The notes: generated by a model not told the origin, from the letters alone. A stretch of 64,000 bases of DNA from Colocasia esculenta (GCA_014218235.1 CM024755.1:83397960-83461959), one strand, 5' to 3'. Counted from the stretch's first letter, positions 1 through 12,189 are shown. Numbers and translations are program-made.

Positions 1-3000
1 CCGATTCTGGTGTCGCCGAAGGCCGTCTCTGATTCCAAGAGCTCGCAGACCTGTCTCGATCCCGAGGCGAGCAAGGTGTGTCTGATCGGTCTGTTCTTTC
101 GTCCAGAGCTGCGGTTTCCGTGGCCTCTGTGTAGATTGTGTAGTTTCGGCTTACATCGATCGGTTGTTTCGTTGTTTTCGCCCGATTTGTTTACATTAGT
201 AGCATCATGGCGTCATACTCTTCGGATCATGATGTTTAGGTCAGGGCCGTTTGTGTATGACTTGTGGAAATGGTTCCATGATCGGAGGCCATGATTTGCT
301 ATTGTCACAAATGCTTATTGGATTTGATGTCTGCTTTTTCTGAGGGGCTGGGCGACGAGAATGCGATCGATTCCTCTTGGTTTCTGACGACTATGTTCTT
401 TCATTTCATCGGCTACATTGTTGCTCGACAAGTCCTTGGATAGGTCGTGATGGCATTCTCCACTATCGATAACCTGTATGTTTCCAATGATGGCCTTGCT
501 GCTGTATCAATCTGATTAATAAGATTGCTACATCACTGCCAAAACCCTTTTTAGTGGTTGTATGTGTGTGTGTTTATAAGGTCTTTATCGCTATCACTTT
601 TTTCTCTTGCTTAATTTGATCACTGGAGGAAGTCGAAATCTGGTTTTGCATGCCCATCAGTTAGGCTTAAAGGGAGTTTCCGAAACTTAGCGTGCTTATT
701 TATAATTTATATGCTCCGATTTTGAGGTGAATCGCGCTTAACGGCCTCTCTTTGCCCATTCTGCAGAGTGTCTTGGGAATTATACTGGGGGTGGAGCTGG
801 GACCCGCTTGTACCCTCTAACTAAGAAGAGGGCAAAGCCCGCTGTTCCTCTGGGAGCCAACTACCGGCTGATTGACATCCCCGTCAGCAATTGCTTGAAC
901 AGCAACATTTCAAAAATATACGTTTTGACACAGTTCAATTCCGCGTCACTGAACCGCCACCTTTCACGGGCATATGGCAATAACATTGGTGGATACAAGA
1001 ACGAAGGTTTCGTTGAAGTCCTTGCTGCGCAGCAGAGCCCCGAGAATCCTAACTGGTTTCAGGTAGTACATTTTTTTTTCTTCTATTGAGCGATCCAGCT
1101 TGGTGGGTTTATGTTTGGAGAATCCAGTATACAGTATCTTCAAGTAGCTTTATATTTCTGAATATGTCTGATTATTGACAATTGGCCCTTCGGTAATATA
1201 GTCGGCCCCTCGGTAATATATAGACGGTGAAGGAGAAAGAATCAATCTATTTGATTTTTACTCAGCCCTCATCTTAATTGTTGATACCCACTTCCAGGTG
1301 CTGTATACTTGCGATGTAGACAAGAATACTTTCCTTTTGCATATCTACAGTTTTTGCTCCTAATTGACGATTTATTTGAATTGTTAATATGTCCTGGCAC
1401 TAAGTTGCATCTCGGAGATGTGCTGTTTAGTTCTGAATATCAAATTTAAATTCACTTGCAGAAAATTCATATCATTAGACGTGACCTATATAAGACGACA
1501 CTTAAAAGTCACTTGTTCGTAATACAAATTCAAGAGAATAAACTTTATTTCTTTGTATGTTTTGGAAATTCTTCAAATGGGCCAAGGACAGAAATTAATA
1601 GTTGACCATTGCACCAGTTCATCTTCTTATCTTATTGGCACCTCAGCCCTTTCATCTTATTCTGCTGATTGCATTCTGCATACTAGTTTCACGTGACTGA
1701 CACTTAGAAGACTCTGGGATGAGTGCCCAACGACAAGATATTTAAAATATAACACCAGTGGCTTCTGTCAGTTTCTGTGGAATAAGAATGATAGAGTAGA
1801 ATGTTATCAATATGTTATGTGTCGCTATTTAGCAATATTTTGACTCTTTATGGGGTTTTCGTTGTCAGGGAACTGCTGATGCTGTGAGGCAGTACTTGTG
1901 GCTTTTTGAGGAGCACAATGTCATGGAGTTCCTTGTCCTTGCTGGGGATCATTTATATCGTATGGATTATGAGAGGTTCATTCAAGCACACCGAGAAACA
2001 GATGCAGATATTACAGTAGCAGCACTTCCAATGGATGAGAGAAGGGCCACCGCTTTTGGTTTGATGAAAATTGATGAGGAGGGTCGTATCATTGAATTTG
2101 CGGAGAAGCCAAAAGGGGAGCAGTTGAGAGCAATGAAGGTATGAGCTTCCCACACAACACTGGTACCTTATGCTATACCTTCTTCTTAGGAAAAGCCAAT
2201 TGTCTCCCTCTTGTAGTTAATTTTATACATACTGCAGGTTGATACAACAATATTAGGTTTAGATGACGAGAGGGCAAGGGAGTTGCCTTACATAGCAAGT
2301 ATGGGCATATATGTAGTGAGCAAAAATATCATGCTAGAGCTGCTTCGGGAGAAGTTCCCTGGGGCCAATGATTTTGGAAGCGAGGTTATTCCTGGTGCTA
2401 CGTCCATTGGGAAGAGGGTATGTTTCTTGTACATTGGTGATTTATTGATCTTCTCTTTTGAAATTTTTGTTATAATTCTTCCATAATGGTAGAGACAAAA
2501 TATGAAATATGCATGCAATGTGTGGTCAACTGCATTGTCAGCTTTAATGTTTTGAGTTGGATGGCCAGAATGAACATAATATGGTGCCTACCCTACCCAA
2601 TGCCTTAATATTTGAGTTGGATGGACCAACAACTACTTGTTTAGTTCATATGGGATAGGACCCCGGCATAGCATGGGGCTGACATATTGGCATATAGCGG
2701 TATGCATTTGTTGTTTCCATACACTCGTGTTTCATCAGAATTGTTTGCATTAATGGCTATTTCTGTTGACCACAGGTTCAAGCCTACCTTTATGATGGTT
2801 ATTGGGAAGATATTGGGACCATTGAAGCATTCTATAATGCAAATCTGGGGATCACAAAGAAACCTATTCCAGATTTCAGGTAAACTTGCATGGTGAAGGA
2901 AATAAGTCTTATTAATGATCCAATTATTCTGGTTTGTTTAATTTGTGATTTCCGTCTAGTAATGCGATTTTTTTTTTTTACTCTGCAGCTTCTATGACCG

Positions 3001-4827
3001 TTCTTCTCCAATTTATACACAACCTCGATACCTACCACCTTCCAAAATGCTTGATGCTGACATAACAGATAGTGTTATTGGTGAAGGTTGTGTTATCAAG
3101 GTAAGCTGTAATGTGTTAAACTACAACCATCCTATTGAGTGTGGTGCTAACTACAATAACTTATACTCGTCAGTTTTTCTTCTATGAGTCAAAACTAACC
3201 AGGTGCGACTGTAATGTTGCTCCACAGTGCTACTTTTGACTATATTTCATTTGGGATTCTGTAGGATTGTTGTATGATATTGATCATACATAGGGGTAGG
3301 TCTGGCACTCAGGTGGGATCCTTATAAAGTAATAAATCAAAGGGAGGAGGATCCAGAAGAAACAAAAACCCTTCTTTCATTTTGTCTGCAAGGAAAGTGA
3401 TAAAACACCCATCTCCAAAGGAAGGCTGCCCGACCTGTTACTTAGAAATAACCTTACAAATATTTGTAGATGAGGACATCTCCTAAACCCAGAAATGACT
3501 CCAGAATCCTTGACCTCTTCAAGGCTAGCTCTTACCAGGATCTGATCTGCCCATCAGGTTGGGTAAAAGGCCTTCATAGACCCTCTTAATCCTCCATCTG
3601 ACTTGCCACTCCGTTAGAAATTCAATCCGAACCGGATAGAGACTACCCACAATCAGGATTTACAGAGCCCAAACCCAACTTGTGCAAGACTCAGTTTGTT
3701 TCTTATTATGTGGATCTTGACCTCCCCTTCATTTTAGTTTTTTATATTACGGCATCCTAATGCCTACTTTCCAGTTATATTCCTGCTTGTAGATTGAATT
3801 CTTTCCTTGCTTCACTGTTTCTTGTAATCCATCATACCGGTGCTTTTCTGCTTTAGTGTATCTGTCAGCTTTAGTTCTAAAGAAAATTAGTATTTTGATC
3901 CTTTCAAGGGGTTGATGTTTTTGTTTCTTTGCTTGCTTACAGAACTGCAAGATTCACCATTCTGTGGTTGGTTTACGCTCCTATATTTCCGAAGGTGCAG
4001 TTATAGAAGACAGTCTGCTGATGGGAGCTGATTACTATGAGGTAATGGCCTTCAAAGCTAACAGAAAGTTCATTGGCACACCAGCCGTGATATCCGACGC
4101 AGAGTGGCTCTAGTCAGTCTTTTTTTTTTCCATAAAATTAAACTGTTGAGATTGGAATATGATGAACATGGGGGGGGGGGTTTAAATGACCAAATCTGAG
4201 ATAATGTCCGTCCATCTGAATTCACTTGCGGACTGTGGATAAGATTTCCACTTCAGCCAATATGCACGACTATTCCATTTACAGAAAAAAATGTGGGAGT
4301 GTAACCTGTTTCCACACTAAATGTTCCGTTTCCTTTATGATCCTGGCAGACAGATGCTGACAAAAGATTCCTAGTTGCGAAGGGAAGCGTTCCAATTGGC
4401 ATTGGGAAGAACACACACATCAAGAGGGCAATTATAGACAAGAATGCTCGGATTGGCGACGATGTCAAGGTAACTTTCGGTTCCATGATTTTAACTGTCG
4501 ATTCTCCTCGCGACTCAGCAACAATTAACATCGTATATCACCGTTGTTCAAGGTCACCGTGGGCTTAAGCCCACTTCTCCTTGAAGTGAGTCATAATTGC
4601 CAATCAAAATAATTTTCATTTTTGTGTCGGCACGAATTTTTATAATTAGTTTGTACGTGAGGACTTGTGTGCATCATCATCATCATCAATGAAGTACCTG
4701 GTCTTTGCAGATAATCAACTCTGATAATGTGCTAGAAGCTGCGAGAGAAACGGATGGTTACTTCATCAAGAGTGGCATTGTAACTGTAATTAAGGATGCG
4801 TTGATCCCGAGTGGAACTGTCATCTAA
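1..4827 (+). CDS. AGPS: ADP-glucose pyrophosphorylase small subunit, 3' nine exons, 5'-partial
   Basis: Makes ADP-glucose and pyrophosphate from ATP and glucose-1-phosphate in the plastid, the committed step of starch synthesis, as the catalytic subunit of a heterotetramer. Exons with GT-AG borders: 1-75 (partial), 767-1062, 1869-2138, 2238-2417, 2776-2879, 2989-3100, 3943-4041, 4350-4469, 4711-4827. Visible family blocks: GTRLYPLTKKRAKPAVPLGA (nucleotidyltransferase signature), FLVLAGDHLYRMDY, FGSEVIPGATSIGKR, YLYDGYWEDIGTIEAFY, and the C-terminal beta-helix part RAIIDKNARIGDDVKIIN, ending SGTVI. Exon 1 shows only the end of the N-terminal region (SPKAVSDSKSSQTCLDPEAS); transit peptide, start and promoter lie outside. 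Introns of 691, 806 and 842 nt show no other gene. Exon 2 lacks one base in the GGG of the GGGAGT loop (see 787-791). Whether the locus is functional depends on that base. Confidence 0.95.
787..791 (+). other. One-base deletion in a G run of AGPS exon 2
   Basis: Exon 1 ends in phase 0 and exon 2 opens with codons for SVLGIIL, then the frame breaks at a run of five G. With six G the loop would read LGGGAGTRLYPL, as in the family, and exon 2 would become 297 nt, a multiple of three matching its phase-0 borders. Seen directly; cause (assembly error or mutation) is not known. Confidence 0.85.
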
Positions 4828-7270
4828 ATCCTGTCTATACTAAAAAAATTGATCTGCCCGTGCTGCTCTGCCTGGAGAACACAACAGTGGGGGATGCAAC
4901 CTGTTCTCTCAACTTCTTTTTGTAGCTTAGTATGAGAAATCCGGAAGTAAATTTATCTACTTTATCTGGTGGAGAGGTGTGAGTGCCAGATTCTGGACCC
5001 CTTGTCTATCTAGTTATTTTTCTTTCCACTCCCTCTCTCACTTGTTAGCTGTAACAAAAACTGTGCTAATAATTTTATCTACTACGTGGTTCAGTAGTTG
5101 GAATGTTTACCTCGCTAGATACACTATGTGTGCATGCTCAACCCTCGTGATTAATTTATATAGAGGTGATAAAGATATAAGATTTTATTGGATAAGACAT
5201 AATGGGTCATTCATTCTCATGTCTTAATATAAGTCAGTCATATGAAGATCGATTAAATCTGGTGATACATCCAGGAGTAAACTAAAATAATATTCCGTGT
5301 ACACTGATATGTACGGAATTTGGATGAGACAAAATCGTCTCCAGACACAACATCTCGCCCGCACTTGCTGATCTTGCTTCAATATTCCGTTTACAGTTTT
5401 GGGTGATGTTATGTAAAGCCCCTTGGCACGGATGCCTAACTTTATCTACTAGATGTTTCGTGTCGGATTCTGGAAGCTGTGTTTCTTCCTTTTTCCTGTA
5501 TGTTTTTTTTGGACGAGGACATGTCTTTTTTTTCTTCTTGGTTGCTGGTAGAATGCTGTATTTCACACCATTCGGATGTGATAATGTCAAACAGTCATTT
5601 CACTAAAACGAGCATCTTTTAGCGTAACTGTGATGGCCGATTCCTGGGGGATGCATATTGTTTTTTTTTGCGACCTCAGTCAGGTCGATGAATTATCCGG
5701 TAGAAAGAACATAAAAGCAGCTATCATGAGACAGTGGACCCACCCGCTCCAGGGGAGGGATGGTTAACCAAAATTCGTAAAGTGGTGTAAAATACTGTTG
5801 ACTATAGAAGAATTTCTCACTGCGACACCATTCCAGTGCTCTTTTTTTGGTGAAAATACCTGACTTGTACTAACATATGACAGATGCGAGTGGCGGTGTT
5901 CCCGCTCATTCTGACGTTTGAAACTTCAACAATCGGTTTTCAAGGGACGGGGATCGTCTCAACATCGTAAGGTGCATTTTTTTTTATTGCAGCAATATAA
6001 CCACAATAGCTGCATTTTGCGTTAACTTTTGTAAGCTTGTTAGAAAAAGGTAAAGCTATGATCATTTGACATGATAACCAGAGAGTCCAAAAATCAAGTT
6101 TACCATAAGCCAACTCCATATCGATTAATGTTAGAGGGAGTGTTCATGACAAGATCATTGTTCATCTAGAAAGAAGCAGACTATAATTTAGAAAAAAAAC
6201 CATAATTGGGAAAATTTGCATGTTCAAAAATTCAGTTACACCGATCACAACCTCACAACCAAGTCGTATTGCTTCTATCTAGCAAGAGGTGCTTTTGAAG
6301 CTTGGTTTTTTGTTAGATTTTGGTAGTTTTGTTTTACGTTGGGCCATTGTATTGAGATTCACAAGCTGCTTCTTTCGACCACGGCGATTAATGTTGGTCA
6401 AAGCTAACATTAGCATTCTAACAAATGTAGAACCTCCGTTAACCATTTCAGTGATGTTCTAAACAGAGCACGCTATCAATACAAGTCTAATCATAAGAAA
6501 GAAATTTGTCCCAACTTCAACGGGTCTGAGTAGGTGATTCTAGGTATCCCGAAATAGAAGGTTATCCTAATAACTTGGCAAGGGTCTAGTAAGTGATTTC
6601 GGATGATTATACGGTTTGTAGACTATTTGATAATCTTAACTAATTCTTGGACCTCAAAGGATACCTAGTCATTTGAGAAGTTGTGCTTAATGGTTAATTT
6701 TAGGATTTTAACTTCTGGGGTATTCTAGTTAGAACAGATCTTAAGGGTTTGAATAGCACAAATCGCTTTGGTTGGCTTTCACCGCCTCAAGAGTCAAGGG
6801 CATTGAAGTCGCTCTGGGTTATTTTTTAGGGTTTTAGGGGCGTTTATATTTTATCCTGATGCTCTGTAAGGCTTTTGGGCATTTTTATCTTTTTGAATGG
6901 TTATTAGTGCTAAGAGGTTAGTTTGGTCATTTGATTAAGATTTGGGGCCTAGGGTGGTAATTTGATCATTTAGGTAAATGTGTCAAATTTGTAATTATTT
7001 GGGTCACTTAGCTTGGTTCGATGTTTGGAAGACAGATAGCTTTAGGTTAAGTCTTAGGATTTACAGAATTATTATTTATTTTTATTTTTTCCGATGCAGG
7101 TGGTTTACAGAGAAGTTTAGGCGTTTTAGGTCACTTATGAGAATCGAGTATTGAGAATACATGGGCAAGCTGGGTGGATCAAGATCAATGTGTGAATATG
7201 TACATAAATTTAAAAGTGGCAGACTATAGTTGATCGACTTTTCTGGACGTACATTTTAACAAAATTCATA
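4828..7270. other. 3' flank of AGPS and old repeat-like sequence, no gene seen
   Basis: The first 300-400 bases are probably the AGPS 3' untranslated region, though no clear AATAAA signal was found. About 6500-7260 resembles decayed LTR text (runs such as TTTGGTCATTTGATTA and a long T/G-rich stretch) but no borders were found. The open frames here are short and show no recognisable domain. Confidence 0.5.
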
Positions 7271-7693
7271 TCTATATTATATATATATAACACAGTCTTA
7301 AAAAATTGATGTGACAGCAGCAGAACAACTTCCGCACAAAACTCACAAGAGATTAGTCTTTTTTCCGCTTTACAGAAACCAAACTGCAGCAGAACAACAT
7401 TTCTTCCTTAAAAAAAAAAAAAAAAACCCGCAGCATGCTTATCTCTCAACTAAAAACTACCATAATGCACGTCTCACATCTATCAGACACGATCTCAACT
7501 TAAAAAAAAACTAATATATATATTGCAGATTCCTTAGGATCTCAACTTAAAGCACACGTCTTGCGATCTTAGAAGTCCGGATCAACTCAAACTATAACCG
7601 GTTATCACAAAAGCGCACGTTCTCTGTTCAGTTGCAACTGCCTGCAACCTCCATGGGTGTCGCCCCTGTACTTCTGTGGATCTTCTCTAAATT

Positions 7694-7695
<2 letters not shown>

Positions 7696-7760
<65 letters not shown>
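7696..7760. repeat. (CT)n microsatellite
   Basis: An uninterrupted CT repeat of about 32 units, just upstream of the WAK-like fragment within the Helitron. Likely a 5' UTR tract captured with the gene fragment or an independent expansion. Confidence 0.95.
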
Positions 7761-7763
<3 letters not shown>

Positions 7764-7776
7764 ACACCAGACCCGA

Positions 7777-8046
7777 CGCATCCCCAACGCCGACGTCCAG
7801 CTTGACCGCACCCGCCCCTTCAACATCACTCAGAGCAACACTGCACCCAGCGCGGCTGCTACTCTTCCCGCTCAACTGCAACGCCACCAGTCCCTGCCAC
7901 GCCTACGTTAACGTCACTAAGGAACTGCGAGGCCGGCGCCAACGCCACCTGCCGGGCGGACCCGACTGGAGCCGGAGGGGTGTAGCGGTGCTTCTGCAAC
8001 GCTGGGCTCCGATGGGACCCTTTCAGCGGCACCTGCGCCAACAGTG
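7777..8046 (+). pseudogene. Fragment of a wall-associated-kinase-like receptor (WAKL14/20 type) ectodomain
   Basis: Read in two shifting frames, the stretch gives VQLDRTRPFNITQSNT, then LNCNATSPCHAYVNVTKEL, then CEAGANATC and RCFCNAGLRWDPFSGTCAN. These match the cysteine-rich extracellular region (GUB_WAK / WAK-association type) of WAK-like receptor kinases; WDP..GTC is its EGF-like end. The middle of the ectodomain and the whole kinase are missing. There are at least two frameshifts and a TAG stop at 7983-7985. It cannot encode a receptor. It reads in the same direction as the two following fragments, as expected for captured cargo. The family call is from memory of the motif pattern. Confidence 0.65.
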
Positions 8047-8436
8047 AACTCTCTGACTCTTCCTCCCCTCACCGTCGCCGTTTTTGTTCTTCTCCGGCCC
8101 ATCAACACAGTTTCTACCGGATCACCTGTGACATAAGATCTAGAGTTCCACATGGAGATGGGGTAAGAAGCGGCGAGGGCAAACTGCTACAAAGATCTGA
8201 TCTTTTGCCAAGGAATTCAAACTCTAGGCACTGGAATTCAAAAATTGTATTCTTACAAGACACGCTCGACTCTCCATCTTGCTCGCTCTCAAAAACTACG
8301 CCCACGCCTTCCCCATCTGCTGCCAGTACTTCTCGAGCATACGCGCGCAGTCTTCTTGGAGATGGTGGTTGTTGCGCCGGTGCTGCTCGGATACGACGTT
8401 GAATCAGTTGGTTAGCAGTGCTTTCTCACCTTTTGG

Positions 8437-8970
8437 CTATTGTGGCTGCCCCCCGGTGAGAGAGGCTTCTCTGACGACGACAGCGGAACCTTCGCCCCAG
8501 ACACGGGGCTCATTGGGCCACTGGTGTGCGAGGAGGGGCACATCTACTCGCTGGCCGCGACCGGGGACTTGCTCTATACGAATTCGGATAGCAAGAACAT
8601 ACGAGTGTGGAAGAACCAGAAGGAGTTCTTCGGGTTCAAGTCCAACAGTGGCCTGGTGAAGGCCATCATCGTCACCGGGGACCGCATCTTCACAGGGCAC
8701 CAGGACGGAAAGATCCGGGTGTGGCGGGTGTCGAGCAAGAACCCGGCGGTCCACCGGCGAGCCGGGTCGATGCCCACCTTCAAGCACCTGCTGAAGAGCT
8801 CCATCAAGCATGTCAACTACGTAGAGGTGCGGTGCCATCGCAGCGCCCTGTGGATCCGCCACTGCGACGCCGTGTCCTGCCTCAACCTCAACGAGGAAAA
8901 CGACCTACTCTACTCCGGCTCCTGGGACAAGACGTTCAAGGTATGGCGCATCACCAACTCCAAGTGCCAG
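8437..8970 (+). pseudogene. JINGUBANG-like WD40 protein, N-terminal fragment
   Basis: An open frame (stop at 8998-9000) contains WD40 repeats: GHIYSLAATGDLLYTNSDSK, NIRVWKNQKEF, FTGHQDGKIRVWRVSSKNP and LLYSGSWDKTFKVWRI. The order, spacing and linker residues (HRRAGSMPTFKHLLKSSIKH, then NYVEV.CHRSALWIRH) fit the plant JINGUBANG family, seven-bladed WD40 proteins known for suppressing pollen germination in Arabidopsis. Only about half of the propeller is present. The frame runs off into unrelated residues after SKC, and no convincing start precedes it. The codons are GC-rich and little decayed, so capture is fairly recent. Best read as Helitron cargo. Confidence 0.75.
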
Positions 8971-9067
8971 GCGCCGTCTTCCTCCCCAAGGAGTTGGTGA
9001 TTGCAGCCGCTGGCGACGCCATGGCCTTGAGTGTAGTTCCCATCAAACTCCATATCCTTCTGCACAG

Positions 9068-9110
9068 AGAGAAAGAGAGAGAGAGAGAGAGAGACAGAGA
9101 GAGCACTTTA
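9068..9110. repeat. (GA)n microsatellite
   Basis: A short imperfect GA repeat between the WD40 and IQD fragments. Confidence 0.85.
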
Positions 9111-9287
9111 TATTAAACCCGTGCATCGCATGGCCATCTCCTCCGGGCTCTTCGTCCACACCTCTCAAGTCTCAACACTAAAGCCCCAGACCCCCTCCTC
9201 CTCTGGCGCTGTTCTGTTGCTGCTGCAGCAGCTGCTCCTGCGAACGCTGACGTCCTGCGCAGGGGAGGTCGGCTATTTCAATACGCA

Positions 9288-9426
9288 ATGGGTATGTCAA
9301 TGTTGGGGAAGGCGGCGAGGTGGCTGTGAGGCCTGATGCTGGGCGGGAAGAAGCAGGCCGCGACAGGCGAGGACGCCGCTGGCCAGCCCAAAGAGGAGAA
9401 GCGACGGTGGGGGTTTGTGCAATCAC
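9288..9426 (+). pseudogene. N-terminal fragment of an IQ-domain (IQD) protein
   Basis: From the ATG at 9288 one frame reads MGMSMLGKAARWL, stop, GLMLGGKKQAATG, then QPKEEKRRWGF. IQD proteins (calmodulin-binding, microtubule- or nucleus-associated) begin with GKA.RWL.GL.G.KK followed by a basic block ending RRW.F, so this is their first exon. A TGA at 9327-9329 replaces the usual arginine codon (CGA to TGA, a CpG transition). The IQ motifs are absent. It follows the WD40 fragment in the same orientation inside the Helitron. Confidence 0.65.
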
Positions 9427-9431
9427 CAGAT

Positions 9432-9660
9432 CTCCTGTAGAGTGAGTCAGGGACAAAAGGCCTTTTATCACCTCCAGCATCATCTAGGAGGCTTTTGGCT
9501 GAATATTTCTCATTGGCATCCATATGCACATCTCGGACTTCTTTATTACGCAACTTATCCTTTGGCATGGAAAGCTTGTCTTGGAAAAACGTGCTCCTGG
9601 TGCCAGGTGTATCTGTTTTATCAACATGAAAATATGACTTTTCTAGAAGCCTATAAGCCC
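9432..9660 (-). pseudogene. Unrecognised coding-like fragment
   Basis: On the minus strand a frame stays open across the IQD boundary and reads LLEKSYFHVDKTDTPGTRST, then FFQDKLSMPKDKLRNKEVRD, then NEKYSAKSLLDDAGGDKRPF and VPDSLY. The composition (balanced charge, few repeats) looks like a real exon, unlike the AT-rich text that follows at 9662. No family was recognised. It opposes the other three fragments in direction and may be a fourth captured piece. No donor or acceptor site was clear. Confidence 0.4.
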
Positions 9661-10277
9661 TATTGTTATCATTATTTATTTTTAAAATTAGATTTCATAA
9701 ATTAATATCTGACGATTTCAAATTGTACGAATTTTTTTAAATATATAAAATTTAAATAAATAAATAATGTTTATGAATATGTAAAATTTATTTATGTCTA
9801 AAATATTTTCGTGCATCAAATAGGGATCTATTAATTATTGCAAATGTATATATATATATTTATATTATAACTCAACAAAATTTAATATCTTTTTATAACT
9901 AAAAAATATCTATATTTTAGATTTCTATTACTTATTTTTCTGATTGAGTTCTAATATATCCTTTTAATTACATGTTCTACAAATAATATCACGCCATGAA
10001 TGAATGTGAATAAAAACTATATGTAAATACTACTATCATACAATATTCATCCAACAAGAAGAAGAAAATTAAAATTGAAAAGAAGAAGATTAAAGTTGAG
10101 ATCTATGAATATTGATTAAGAATGTTATTTAAAAACAAATGTCTCACGACATAGATCAATATATGATGACATAGATCAATATATGATGTGGATTTATTAT
10201 ATGTTGAATTTATTTTTTTACATTTTATATTATTGATGTTGTGATATTAATTTAAATATATTTTTATTTAAAACATT

Positions 10278-10305
10278 CCCGTGCATGGCACGGGTATAGA
10301 ACTAG
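10278..10305 (+). other. Helitron 3' terminal hairpin and CTAG end
   Basis: CCCGTGC at 10278-10284, loop ATG, GCACGGG at 10288-10294, then TATAGAA and CTAG at 10302-10305. A second, imperfect match to the hairpin (CCCGTGCATCGCATGG) lies at about 9119 but has no CTRR end after it. Confidence 0.75.
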
Positions 10306-11237
10306 TAGTCCCATATATACTAGTTTTCCAAATTCATGGTGATGGCCCTAAAGGGGCATCAGATAGACCCCTTAATACCTGTCATATCAAGAAATCAGTT
10401 AAAGCTCCATATCCAATTGTTGGACGTTAAGTTGGATCACTGAAGTACCTATTATAAGCATCCATGGCTGTAATGAACTTGATCAGGTCCATTGGTGATG
10501 TATTAAAAAGTGGAGTAATACTTGGTTCACTGTGAGAATTATAACATTTTTCCAAAGTGGAATGTGCAACCGAATGGTGAGGCGCTAATTATCACATCTC
10601 AGATCCCCCTCCAAGCCCCCGGCCTCCTATACGGTTTTACCTACTTTTGATGCACTTCGCTAATGCATAAGCAACTTTTAAACTAATAGCCTACCCAAAA
10701 CAGTATTTTATACTATCTCTGGCTATCTAAAGCACATAAGTGCTATCCGGAACATTCTAGAACATCTATGCTCTCGACAGCACCAACTGCTATTTTGAAG
10801 CATTTGCATGTTCTCGAGGGCAAAATGCACATATCCTTCAAACTATATAGTTTCTCGAGGGTAAAAAATATCGATTTCGAAATTGAAAAATGATATCGAT
10901 AGCTTATCGAAATCGGTATCGGATATTTCGATAAACTATCAGAATCAGAATCAGAATCAGAATTGAAAAATAATCGAAATTGGAATTAGTATCAGTTATT
11001 TCGATAAATTATCCATAAACTCAAAGACAAAGTCATGATAAACACCTTAGATTATCAGAATTTCGGTTCTGATAATATAATCAGAATCGGAACGGAATCA
11101 TAATTAACCATTTTGATTTTATCAGAATCGAATCGGAACTATATTTTGGTTATCAAAATCACAATTAAAAACTATGTTTCCTATTCCGAATCTGACCCGG
11201 TTGCATCCCTACTATCCACATGCTTCTCAGGCGTATG
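10306..11237. other. Non-coding stretch with degenerate ATCAGAATCG-type simple repeats
   Basis: No gene was seen. Between about 10870 and 11190 the sequence is dominated by variants of a short word (TCGATAAAC, AGAATCAGAATCAG, TATCAGAATCGG), a decayed tandem array. Confidence 0.5.
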
Positions 11238-11648
11238 TGTCAAGCCCCCGATTTGCAAAGAAATAAATTAGGAAATATAACAAACAAGCATTCAAAAGCC
11301 ATTGGTAAATAACTAACACAAGTAGGGCATAAAATTCAATACTCGAAAACTCTTTCTTTATTTCATCATGATCAGATAATACAACCACTAATGCCAAAAC
11401 TAAAATATATTCTCATTAGCCTAGAACACACACTCTTTCTCCAATAAAAGAAAATTACAACAAGATGTTTGACTAACTAACTTTCTAGTATAAGAACTTT
11501 GAGGGTAGCTCCACGCTCGTCACTCCTGAATCCCAGATGCAATCTAGCTTTACTCTTCATTTCTTGCACTACTTGAAAATGTTAGAGAAAGTAGATATGA
11601 GCACACTCGCCTAGTAGGAACTATATCTCGATGTGCAGACATACTTTA
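11238..11648. repeat. Probable start of an old LTR, split by later insertions
   Basis: It begins TGTCAAGCCCCCGATTTGC and contains CTCGCCTAGTAGGAACTATA. Both resemble the 3.6-kb LTR at 42901 (TGTCACGCCCCGATATT and AACTAGCTCAGTAGGATTTA). The continuation appears to lie beyond the MITE and the chromovirus, in 21075-24000, where similar closing text (GGCCCATAATACCC) occurs. The identification is by eye and approximate. Confidence 0.4.
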
Positions 11649-11987
11649 TAGGGTGTTTGGTTACAATTTTTTACCAATTTTTTCTCTCAAATTTTAAAAA
11701 AGAAAGAGATGCACATACATACACGTTTGGTAAGGTAATTTCTTTTTTTTGAAAGAAAACTAACCCCGTTTAAAACTCTCCCAAAAACAAAACAAGTCCT
11801 CTCCTGTTTTTTTTTTTAAACACACACACACGACTCCTCTCCCAACCCCCCTCGCCCCCCTACTTCCCCGCGAGCCCCCCGCCGCGCCCCCTCCTTCTCC
11901 TCCCCCCCTGCGCTGCACCCCCTCCCCCGCCAGCCCCCCTGTCAGCGCCCTCTCCCCCACCTGCACTGCACCCCCCTCCCCCGCGAG

Positions 11988-12020
<33 letters not shown>

Positions 12021-12152
12021 ACCACCCCCAGCCCCCCCCCGCCCCCCCTCCCCCCCCCCCCCCCCCCCCCCCTGTGCTGCACCCCCCCCGCCAGCTTCCC
12101 GTGCTGCACCCCTGCCCCTCCCCCGCCAGTCCCCCCTCCGGTGCCCCCCCCC

Positions 12153-12189
<37 letters not shown>

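Larger units (their letters stand above)
7271..10305 (+). mobile_element. Probable non-autonomous Helitron carrying host gene fragments
   Basis: The 5' end reads TCTATATTATATATATATAA directly after an A. The 3' end is a perfect 7-bp hairpin (CCCGTGC, loop ATG, GCACGGG), then seven bases and CTAG directly before a T. These are the Helitron hallmarks: 5' TC, 3' hairpin about 10 nt before CTRR, insertion between A and T, no target duplication or terminal inverted repeat. The last 640 bases are very AT-rich, as is common at Helitron 3' ends. No Rep/helicase gene is present. Cargo is a row of unrelated gene fragments. The 3' end is firm; the 5' end is inferred. Confidence 0.65.

Noticed and set aside
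8114..8862. Minus-strand frames opposite the WAK-like and WD40 fragments
   Set aside because: They are antisense shadows of GC-rich coding fragments.
9119..9134. A second Helitron end (CCCGTGCATCGCATGG)
   Set aside because: The stem is imperfect and no CTRR follows within the expected distance.
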